From assembly GCA_015493405.1 (NCBI GenBank), contig WGDF01000091.1, positions 1-12,681 of the forward strand: DNA of 12,681 nucleotides. The letters run 5' to 3'. This DNA comes from Flavobacteriaceae bacterium (GTDB lineage: Bacteria; Bacteroidota; Bacteroidia; Flavobacteriales; Flavobacteriaceae). Below are positions 6,507 to 12,681 of the stretch, one piece after another. The position numbers and the translations under genes were made by a program. Within the stretch, counting starts at the first letter, position 1. Every line of letters begins with the position of its first letter. Under the pieces are notes generated by a model, which worked only from the letters and a program-made list of their open reading frames with translations, was not told the DNA's origin and did not search any database.

Positions 6507-7373
6507 TTAATTAAAAAAATCCTTTAAAGCAACTTGCCATTTGCGCGGTTTATACTCAAAAATGGATTCAATTTTGTTTTTGGACAAAACAGAATAAGGC
6601 GGTCGCTTAACATGACTTTCAAAACGAGCCGTATCAATTGGCTTTATTTTTCTATCAATACCGGCTTCCTTAAGCACTTGCTTGCCAAACTCATACCATG
6701 AAGCTTTGCCTTTATTGCTAAAATGATAAGTGCCATAATAATCTTTTTTGGGATACTGCTCTATAGTTTGCACCATAAATAACAAAAAATCTATCAAGTC
6801 GGGCGCATAAGTAGGGGTTCCAATTTGATCATCAACCAATTTTAATTTATGTGGCAATTTGGTTAAGTCTAAAACCGTTTTAGCAAAATTCTTATTAAAT
6901 TTAGAATAAAGCCAAGATGTTCTGACAATCAGATATTTTTTTAAATACGAGGCTATGATCTCTTCCCCCATCAATTTGGATTGTCCGTAAATATTTAGTG
7001 GATTAGGCTGATCGTCTTCTTTATAAGCTTGTTTTTTTTGTCCGTCAAAAATATAATCTGTAGAGATCTGAACCAAGCATACATCATTTTTTTTAGCCGC
7101 CTTTGCTAGATTTGAGATGCCTTCAACATTGACTTCGAAACATTTTTTTTTGTCCTTTTCTGCTTGATTGACATTAGTATAAGCCGCAAAATTGAAACAA
7201 TAATCAAAATTATTTTCTTTAAAAAATTGTTTAACCTTTTTTTTATCGGTAATATCTAAGGTATATTTACTTTTGAATGTTATATCAAAATCCGGATGCG
7301 GCATCATTCTTAATGATTTTCCCAATTGACTTTCTGCTCCGGTCACAAGGATTTTAATTTTATTTTTTTTCAT
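6507..7373 (-). CDS. rfbD: dTDP-4-dehydrorhamnose reductase
   Basis: A 288-residue cytoplasmic short-chain dehydrogenase that carries out the last step of dTDP-L-rhamnose synthesis, NAD(P)H-dependent reduction of dTDP-4-keto-L-rhamnose. The N-terminal Rossmann motif reads TGAESQLG (11-18). Next come FNFAAYTNVNQAE (60-72), Thr105 in STDYIFDG and the catalytic Tyr129-xxx-Lys133 pair in IYGQSKLMGE, each within one residue of the Salmonella enzyme as I recall it. WYEFGKQVLKEAG near the C-terminus is also family-typical. One oddity is that the second glycine of the GxxGxxG fingerprint is serine (Ser15). The ATG overlaps the rfbC stop as ATGA, suggesting translational coupling. The length is normal and the assignment is confident. 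Confidence 0.93.
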   Translation of the reverse strand: MKKNKIKILVTGAESQLGKSLRMMPHPDFDITFKSKYTLDITDKKKVKQFFKENNFDYCFNFAAYTNVNQAEKDKKKCFEVNVEGISNLAKAAKKNDVCLVQISTDYIFDGQKKQAYKEDDQPNPLNIYGQSKLMGEEIIASYLKKYLIVRTSWLYSKFNKNFAKTVLDLTKLPHKLKLVDDQIGTPTYAPDLIDFLLFMVQTIEQYPKKDYYGTYHFSNKGKASWYEFGKQVLKEAGIDRKIKPIDTARFESHVKRPPYSVLSKNKIESIFEYKPRKWQVALKDFFN

Positions 7374-7921
7374 AGAAAATCTAAAATTTCATTTAAGTAA
7401 GGCAAATTTCGGTCTTTTTCAGATAAAATTACTTGCGATATATCAGTTTGCCAATCTATTTTCAAATCCGGATCATCAAAACGAATGCCCGATTCACTTT
7501 CCGGATGATAGGTGTTGTCAATTTTATAAAAGAATAAAGTATCGTTTTCCAAACTCAAATAAGCATGGGCTATCCCTCGCGGCATAAACAATTGTTTTTT
7601 GTTAGTTGCGCTTAAAACAATAGAAAAATAGCGCCCGAAAGTTTTCGAGTTGCGCCTTAAATCAACGACGACATCTAAGACTGAACCTTTGATCACGCTG
7701 ACCAATTTGGCTTGCCCAAAAGGTGATTTTTGAAAATGCAAACCTCTTAAAACCCCACGTTGGGAGGCGGCTAAATTATCTTGAATAAATTGAATATTTT
7801 GACCGGTTAATTGTTCAAATTTTTCTTGATTGAAAAATTCGTAAAAAAAACCTCTTTGATCCTTAAAAACTATAGGATCTATGATATAAACATCGGCGAT
7901 AAATGTAGGCGTTACCGTCAT
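7370..7921 (-). CDS. rfbC: dTDP-4-dehydrorhamnose 3,5-epimerase
   Basis: A 183-residue cupin-fold enzyme that epimerises C3 and C5 of dTDP-4-keto-6-deoxyglucose, feeding RfbD. Conserved features are DQRGFFYEFF (21-30), QDNLAASQRGVLRGLHFQ (47-64) with catalytic base His62, Lys72, MPRGIAHAYLSL (113-124), Tyr132 as the likely general acid, and SEKDR with Asp170, the partner of the catalytic histidine. All are intact and the length is standard. The gene starts 1 nt after the Wzz-like gene and overlaps rfbD by 4 nt, so the three are almost certainly co-transcribed. rfbA and rfbB, needed for the first two steps, are not in the window. Confidence 0.95.
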   Translation of the reverse strand: MTVTPTFIADVYIIDPIVFKDQRGFFYEFFNQEKFEQLTGQNIQFIQDNLAASQRGVLRGLHFQKSPFGQAKLVSVIKGSVLDVVVDLRRNSKTFGRYFSIVLSATNKKQLFMPRGIAHAYLSLENDTLFFYKIDNTYHPESESGIRFDDPDLKIDWQTDISQVILSEKDRNLPYLNEILDFL

Positions 7922-7922
7922 C

Positions 7923-8987
7923 TTAATTATTCCTTTCTATTTTTAATTTTTGATACTTATTTAAGTATTTATTAAAATCTCTACCCAATAAAAATAAAAA
8001 AGCCAACAATAAACCCAGTAAAGCATACTTAAAATGCCGGTTGTCCAAAATAGTATATTCTTTGATCCCATTTTGAGGAAAACTATTCAGTAATATGACC
8101 GCATCATCATACTTATTGATTGTAATACTGTTATTTTCAAGAACGTTAATCGTTCTTTGTCTTTCAGTAAACAAGTTATAAGACGTTTCCGGGCCATTCA
8201 TTTTTTGATTGGTCACCATAATATTGGTAGAAGTCACATCAGGCATTTTGGCAGTTTCCAACCAAACTTTATTAAAAACGGATCGCATAGAATCAATATT
8301 TTTCAAGTCTTTTAAGGACTGCCGTTTTCTAAGGTCCAATACGGCCATATAATTTTGTTTACGTTTTTCTATGGTTGTATCTTGATTGAGTAAATTTTTG
8401 ATTTTTTGATTTAATTTATAAAAAGCCATAGGGGAATCCGCAAAAATTTTTAAACGCCAATACCGGTCCAAAGCAGGATTCTCTTTAATGTTTTTTTTGT
8501 AATCTTTATATTCAATAAATTTATAAACTACAGTATCTTTAAATTTTAAAAATTCGTTATAGTCATCTATCAATAAAACATCATTAAACACCGGTTTCAG
8601 ATCAAATGCTCTAAAATGACTTGCTTGCTCAGGCGTTATTCCAAGCATTTCAGCCAATTTAACTGAATCATTTTTTTGAATTAAACTGTTTAGCGCTGCC
8701 ACCTTTTCTTGCAAAGCCAATTGGGCATTATAATTTGTTCTTAAAGTAGCCTGTCCATAATAAGTTTGACCTGATTTTTTTCCTAAAAAGGATAAACCAA
8801 AACCAATTAACAGGCCCAAACCCAAAATTATATAATGCTTTTTAAAATAAATAATGACCTCAATTAAAAAATAAAATATACCTTTTAAAAAGGATAGCGT
8901 ACTTTTATATAAGCCTTTAAACAGATGGCCTATCGCTGCAAAAAATTGAATGATGTCTATTTCATCGGGATTTGAAGATTGGTTCAT
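7923..8987 (-). CDS. Wzz-like chain length determinant / polysaccharide co-polymerase
   Basis: A 354-residue inner-membrane protein with the Wzz plan: an N-terminal hydrophobic region (about 36-48) and a first transmembrane helix at about 52-68, a long, mostly helical periplasmic part with Lys- and Gln-rich coiled-coil character (about 195-240), and a second helix at about 320-335. A short basic tail (FNKYLNKYQKLKIE) follows. No Walker motifs or tyrosine-kinase domain are present, so it is not a fused Wzc-type kinase. Such proteins set the length of O-antigen or exopolysaccharide chains. Similarity is by topology and context (rfbC and rfbD directly downstream) rather than by a sharp motif, and sequence conservation in this family is weak. 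It follows the nucleosidase-like gene by 3 nt and precedes rfbC by 1 nt. Confidence 0.7.
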   Translation of the reverse strand: MNQSSNPDEIDIIQFFAAIGHLFKGLYKSTLSFLKGIFYFLIEVIIYFKKHYIILGLGLLIGFGLSFLGKKSGQTYYGQATLRTNYNAQLALQEKVAALNSLIQKNDSVKLAEMLGITPEQASHFRAFDLKPVFNDVLLIDDYNEFLKFKDTVVYKFIEYKDYKKNIKENPALDRYWRLKIFADSPMAFYKLNQKIKNLLNQDTTIEKRKQNYMAVLDLRKRQSLKDLKNIDSMRSVFNKVWLETAKMPDVTSTNIMVTNQKMNGPETSYNLFTERQRTINVLENNSITINKYDDAVILLNSFPQNGIKEYTILDNRHFKYALLGLLLAFLFLLGRDFNKYLNKYQKLKIERNN

Positions 8988-8990
8988 AAT

Positions 8991-10670
8991 TTAATTATTT
9001 AAAATTTGGTTTAAAATTTTTTTTGTGATAATATAAGTCGGTTTGACCCCTTTCACCCCTAAAGGTCCTGAAGCCAAAGTGCTACCGGATTGTAAAGGAT
9101 TATCTGATGCATAATAAGCATAACGCACCCTGACATCTGCCCGAATATTACCTCTGATTTTTGAGGCGGATTGTATGGCTTTTTGATAGTGAGCACCTTC
9201 CATTTCCAAACCGATAGCTTGCCATGTCGAATTCTTAAAGAAAGACAAAATATCTTTATTTTGCAAGGAAGTTCCTAAAACGGTTACCATTGTCCCTTCA
9301 TACACCATAAGATTCTCAGCCTCAAAATCCTGCGCAGTCAATTGATTATCAATAGGATAATTATCTGCTGTCCCTTCAAACATATGCACTTTCGGAATCA
9401 TAATATCGCCTTTGTTACCCGATAAAATTCCGGCTTTACCCATAACGGATATCGACTGCACATCCAAGTGCTCTTTTTGACCATTCTCCTCATAAGGTTT
9501 CAATAGTTCATCCATAACCTCAAAAGCTTGTTCCCCGAAAGCATAATCCATAACGATTAAAACCGGTTTTTTAGTATTCTCAAGTTTATAAACAGAAGGC
9601 GGCAAAATATTCGGCTCAAATTTGGCTGTATCAAATATTTGAACGTCAATATTAGCCCCCGAATGATCTTTAAGATAAATCATCCCGTTTTTTTGAGCTA
9701 GTTGTGTCACTTTTTGACGCATTTTCTGATGCTCATCTTTACTGAGATCTTTATATAAGGCCATCTCACTCTTATCAACATTTAAAGCTTTTTGAGCAAA
9801 TAACACATTTAACACCGAATGCATATTGGAACTAATAATATGAATGGGACGTTGTAATAAACCACGTTCATCCAAACTTTTTTTAATATTTAAAGCCCAA
9901 ATCTCACCATAGACATGATGTCCCAAACTTTCTCGTAAACGGGGACTGAACTTAACCGCTCTTTTTTGCCCCAAATAAGCTTCATTTATAGCCAGTTTTC
10001 CCAGCCAATAAATCAATTGGAAAAATCTATGAGGCTGGCCCGGTTCTTTAAAAGCTTCATAAGCCTTTCTGGTTTCTTCAAAAGTACGGCCTAATAAAGT
10101 AGATAAATAAGATATAACACGTTCGGTTTCAGCTTTATTGAGTTTTTTATTTTGCAAGACGACTTTTTCCAAAGCTTGCCATTCTCTTCCCGGAGTTCCT
10201 TGGTCATCAATGACCGCTTTTTGTCTAATTTTATGAGATTCGATAAATAAAAAAGTCAAATGGGTTAAAATGTCATAGACATCAGATCGACCACGTGTTA
10301 ATTCCACATTCATTTGATCTTGATCTATTCGATAGCAATGACGCCGACGTTTAGGCGGAATAATCGGCTTAAATTGCGAGGTGCGATAACCCTCATCGTC
10401 CGTCATATAAATCACACGACATTCTTCAATACCTTTCGGCAAACGATCCATCACATATTTAAGACCATTAAGCTCCGTTTTTTCTGAAGCAATGTCACCA
10501 TATATTTCAGGCCGTAAAGTTAATAAGCCCTGCTTTAGGGTATTTCCCGAAACACCAAAAGGTTTATAAAACCCCCGATTAAGCAAATGGCGCATGGTTA
10601 TATACAAACGCTCAATAGCATTGGAAGATTCTCGGGCGCGGGTGCGTTTTTTTAATTCGGTTTTAGTCAT
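8991..10670 (-). CDS. Uncharacterised 559-aa protein with nucleoside phosphorylase / AMP nucleosidase-like C-terminal half
   Basis: A soluble protein with no signal peptide or membrane helix. Residues 1 to about 365 match nothing I recognise: a basic start (MTKTELKKRTRARESSN), then largely helical sequence with a basic patch PPKRRRHCYR (105-114). From about residue 368 the pattern resembles the PNP/MTAN/AMP nucleosidase superfamily. It shows a strand-glycine segment (VMDYAFGEQAFEVMDELL, 373-390), GKAGILSGNKGDIMIPK (411-427, like the family's G-x-G...GDIV-P), EMEGA (489-493, where Glu491 would hold the ribose hydroxyls) and YASDNPL (520-526). Asp523 of that last motif sits at the general-acid position, as in SDKPL of E. 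coli AMP nucleosidase. Long N-terminal domain plus C-terminal catalytic fold also recalls AMP nucleosidase. Bacteroidota homologues may carry a DUF label (possibly DUF6909; unverified). It heads the polysaccharide cluster and has a TATCTTTG box just upstream. The substrate is unknown. Confidence 0.75.
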   Translation of the reverse strand: MTKTELKKRTRARESSNAIERLYITMRHLLNRGFYKPFGVSGNTLKQGLLTLRPEIYGDIASEKTELNGLKYVMDRLPKGIEECRVIYMTDDEGYRTSQFKPIIPPKRRRHCYRIDQDQMNVELTRGRSDVYDILTHLTFLFIESHKIRQKAVIDDQGTPGREWQALEKVVLQNKKLNKAETERVISYLSTLLGRTFEETRKAYEAFKEPGQPHRFFQLIYWLGKLAINEAYLGQKRAVKFSPRLRESLGHHVYGEIWALNIKKSLDERGLLQRPIHIISSNMHSVLNVLFAQKALNVDKSEMALYKDLSKDEHQKMRQKVTQLAQKNGMIYLKDHSGANIDVQIFDTAKFEPNILPPSVYKLENTKKPVLIVMDYAFGEQAFEVMDELLKPYEENGQKEHLDVQSISVMGKAGILSGNKGDIMIPKVHMFEGTADNYPIDNQLTAQDFEAENLMVYEGTMVTVLGTSLQNKDILSFFKNSTWQAIGLEMEGAHYQKAIQSASKIRGNIRADVRVRYAYYASDNPLQSGSTLASGPLGVKGVKPTYIITKKILNQILNN

Positions 10671-10687
10671 ATTAATACTAATTTACG

Positions 10688-10695
10688 CAAAGATA
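10688..10695 (-). promoter_or_regulatory. Putative -7 element for the polysaccharide/nucleosidase-like cluster
   Basis: On the minus strand this reads TATCTTTG, an exact TAnnTTTG match, identical to the boxes ahead of ccoS and of the small ORF. The -33 position carries only TTC rather than TTG. The predicted transcription start near 10682 leaves about 12 nt before the ATG. It is the only promoter-like site I see for the five-gene minus-strand cluster. Confidence 0.5.
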
Positions 10696-10813
10696 AACAA
10701 TATGTTTGAATCTGAAAATTTGAAAAATGCAGCTTTATCTTTTTGTAAATCAAAACAATTGACCTTCATAAGAATTTAAAATCTTAAAAAATTAAAATGT
10801 CTATGAAATTTTG

Positions 10814-10821
10814 TAAATTTG
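10814..10821 (+). promoter_or_regulatory. Putative -7 element for recJ-mvaD
   Basis: TAAATTTG fits TAnnTTTG. With TTA (10792-10794) 19 nt upstream, it is a one-mismatch version of the Bacteroidota promoter. Transcription would begin near 10827, about 21 nt before the recJ ATG. In such AT-rich DNA a chance match is possible. Confidence 0.4.
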
Positions 10822-10847
10822 GATAATTCAAATTACATCTTAGATTT

Positions 10848-12560
10848 ATGCAGTGGAAACTCAAACCAAGTCCCGATCCGACTGTTGTCAGCCGACTTCA
10901 AAATGATTTGAACATACCCGAGAAAAACGCCTATTTATTGGCACAACGGGGGATCAATTCATTTGAAGAAGCCCGTCATTTTTTCAGACCTCAATTAAGT
11001 GGCTTATACCCGCCTTTTTTGATGAAAGGAATGAAACAAGCCGTTGATAGAATTGAAAAAGCTATTAAAAATAATGAAAAAATTTTGGTTTATGGCGATT
11101 ATGATGTTGATGGTACCACGGCAGTTTCCATAGTTTATTCTTATTTAAAAGACCCCTATGACCAGGTTGATAGTTATATTCCGGACCGCTATACCGAAGG
11201 TTATGGTATATCAATTCAAGGTATTGACTTTGCTGCAGCGCAACATTTCTCCTTAGTGATTGCTTTAGATTGCGGCACTAAAGCCGTCGATAAAATAGCT
11301 TATGCCAAAGAGAAAGGTGTCGATTTTATCATCGGAGATCATCATACCCCCGGCGCCACTCTACCGCCGGCTGTGGCTCTCCTCAATCCGAAACAGCAAG
11401 ACTGTGCTTATCCTTATAAAGATTTAAGTGGTGCCGGTATTGGTTTTAAACTGATCCAAGCCCTGCAACAAAATAGGAATCTGCCTCTTGAGGCTATCAT
11501 TCATTATTTAGATTTGGTCGCCGTCAGTATCGGTGCTGATATTGTTCCTATTACAGACGAAAATCGCGTTATGGCCTATTACGGCTTAAAGCAAATAGAA
11601 AAAAATCCAAGAGCCGGACTCCGAGCCTTATCGCGCACCAAACAAAATAAAACCTTAGAAATTCAGGATCTGGTCTTTACTTTGGCCCCCCGAATTAATG
11701 CTGCCGGCCGCATCAAACACGGAAAAGAAGCGGTCAAATTATTAATTGAAAAAGATGTCGCCATTGCCAACCGGTTTGCCGATGAAATAGAAACCTATAA
11801 TGACGAACGACGCGGCTACGACCAACAAATTACCATAGAAGCTTTGCAACAAATCAAAGACCAGAAAGAAGAAAATCGTGCCAGCACAGTGGTTTATCAT
11901 CCCAATTGGCATAAGGGCGTTGTCGGTATTGTTGCCAGCCGTCTGATAGAAACCTATTACCGGCCAACAATTGTTTTAACCCAATCAAATGGCGTTATTT
12001 CGGGCTCTGTACGATCTGTTTCCGGGTTCAATGTTTACAATGCACTACAAGCTTGTAGCGAACACATCATCCAGTTCGGGGGGCATAAATATGCTGCCGG
12101 TTTATCCATAGCCATAGATCAATTTGATCAATTTAAAGCTAAATTTGAAGCGGTAGTCAAAAATACCATTACGGCAGCTTCCTTAGTTCCGGAAATTAAA
12201 ATTGACATGCCTCTATCCTTTAATGATATCCACCGAAAATTTTTTAGCATTCTTAAACAAATGGCTCCATTTGGCCCCGGCAATATGAATCCGGTTTTTA
12301 TGACAGAAGGTGTCAATGATACCGGTTACAGTAAGATTGTCGGAAAAGATCAAAAACATTTGAAAGTGTCATTACGTGATTTAAAATCGGGTATTATAAT
12401 GAATGGCATCGGCTTTAATTTAGCCGACAAAGCCGCTTTGGTCAAGTCAGGCGTGCCGCTCTCCATCGTTTATACTTTAGAAGAAAACCATTGGCATGAC
12501 AAAGTCAGTTTGCAAATGCGTATTAAAGATATCAAACCGCTTATACCTCAAAATAATTAA
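10848..12560 (+). CDS. recJ: Single-stranded-DNA-specific 5'-3' exonuclease RecJ
   Basis: A 570-residue DHH-family nuclease that degrades single-stranded DNA 5' to 3' in recombination and mismatch or base-excision repair. The metal-binding motifs are in order: YGDYDVDGTTA (82-92; Asp84, Asp86, Asp88), ALDCG (Asp141), GDHHTPG (163-169; Asp164, His165, His166) and LDLVAVSIGADIVPI with Asp222. PRINAAGRI (281-289) follows. The DHHA1 region has WHKGVVGIVASRL (354-366) and GGHKYAAGLS (411-420), and the C-terminal 120 or so residues form the OB-fold part. All catalytic residues are present and the length is normal for RecJ. The start is supported by the family-typical MQWKLKP opening. The stop is 2 nt before the mvaD ATG, so the two are likely co-transcribed. 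The start is divergent from the nucleosidase-like gene. Confidence 0.96.
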   Translation: MQWKLKPSPDPTVVSRLQNDLNIPEKNAYLLAQRGINSFEEARHFFRPQLSGLYPPFLMKGMKQAVDRIEKAIKNNEKILVYGDYDVDGTTAVSIVYSYLKDPYDQVDSYIPDRYTEGYGISIQGIDFAAAQHFSLVIALDCGTKAVDKIAYAKEKGVDFIIGDHHTPGATLPPAVALLNPKQQDCAYPYKDLSGAGIGFKLIQALQQNRNLPLEAIIHYLDLVAVSIGADIVPITDENRVMAYYGLKQIEKNPRAGLRALSRTKQNKTLEIQDLVFTLAPRINAAGRIKHGKEAVKLLIEKDVAIANRFADEIETYNDERRGYDQQITIEALQQIKDQKEENRASTVVYHPNWHKGVVGIVASRLIETYYRPTIVLTQSNGVISGSVRSVSGFNVYNALQACSEHIIQFGGHKYAAGLSIAIDQFDQFKAKFEAVVKNTITAASLVPEIKIDMPLSFNDIHRKFFSILKQMAPFGPGNMNPVFMTEGVNDTGYSKIVGKDQKHLKVSLRDLKSGIIMNGIGFNLADKAALVKSGVPLSIVYTLEENHWHDKVSLQMRIKDIKPLIPQNN

Positions 12561-12562
12561 TT

Positions 12563-12681
12563 ATGCAACTGACCGAAAAGGATTTCAAAATAAACAACAA
12601 TACAATTCAAGCTATAGAAAATATGGAGATTAGTGCTACTGCCCCATCTAATATAGCACTCATAAAATATTGGGGAAAACA
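12563..12681 (+). CDS. mvaD: Diphosphomevalonate decarboxylase, N-terminal fragment (runs off window)
   Basis: The first 39 codons of an ORF that continues past the right edge. The visible part begins MQLTEKDFKI and reaches ATAPSNIALIKYWGK (25-39), the near-invariant N-terminal signature of diphosphomevalonate decarboxylase, a GHMP-fold enzyme. It converts mevalonate diphosphate to isopentenyl diphosphate with ATP. The ATG lies 2 nt after the recJ stop; another in-frame ATG at residue 21 would also keep the signature, but the longer form suits Bacteroidota homologues. Presence of this enzyme indicates the mevalonate rather than the MEP route to isoprenoids, typical of Flavobacteriia within the phylum. 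Confidence 0.9.
   Translation, partial: MQLTEKDFKINNNTIQAIENMEISATAPSNIALIKYWGK

Noticed and set aside
10741..10755. Inverted repeat TTTTG-TAAAT-CAAAA in the recJ/nucleosidase-like intergenic region
   Set aside because: Only 5-bp arms of A/T-rich sequence; expected by chance and not placed over a promoter element.
10594..10779. 61-codon plus-strand ORF, and a 25-codon version starting at 10702
   Set aside because: It overlaps the 5' end and promoter region of the nucleosidase-like gene, has no promoter of its own and no protein-like character.
12128..12316. 62-codon minus-strand ORF
   Set aside because: Antisense inside the C-terminal part of recJ, which is a complete and conserved gene.

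Overview
The window looks like chromosomal DNA of a low-GC member of the Bacteroidota, most likely class Flavobacteriia. Four things point there. The cbb3 oxidase genes run ccoI-ccoS-ccoN, an order common in this group. A mevalonate-pathway gene (mvaD) is present. The putative promoters match the Bacteroidota type (TTG, about 18-20 nt, TAnnTTTG). Shine-Dalgarno sequences are not evident. No rRNA, tRNA, CRISPR array, transposase or phage gene was seen, and no gene-free stretch exceeds about 260 bases.

Layout. (1) Positions 1-4097, minus strand: a cbb3 cytochrome oxidase locus. In transcription order it holds a 31-codon small membrane ORF, the copper-exporting P1B ATPase ccoI, the small assembly factor ccoS and the 5' two-thirds or less of ccoN, which leaves the window. 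Putative promoters lie ahead of the small ORF and again between ccoI and ccoS. (2) Positions 4169-5976, plus strand: holB (DNA polymerase III delta prime), apparently leaderless or nearly so, then a small secreted, probably outer-membrane protein of unknown function. (3) Positions 5973-10670, minus strand: a tight five-gene cluster. In transcription order it holds a 559-residue protein whose C-terminal half resembles the nucleoside phosphorylase / AMP nucleosidase superfamily, a Wzz-like polysaccharide co-polymerase, rfbC and rfbD (last two steps of dTDP-L-rhamnose synthesis) and a gamma-class carbonic anhydrase-like protein. (4) Positions 10848-12681, plus strand: recJ followed after 2 nt by the start of mvaD, which leaves the window.

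How the genes work together. CcoI supplies copper to, and CcoS helps assemble, the CcoN-containing oxidase for respiration at low oxygen. RfbC, RfbD and the Wzz-like protein point to rhamnose-containing surface polysaccharide, with rfbA and rfbB outside the window. HolB and RecJ are housekeeping replication and repair proteins. The least explained items are the small ORF ahead of ccoI and the nucleosidase-like protein heading the polysaccharide cluster. No clearly new multi-gene system is visible.
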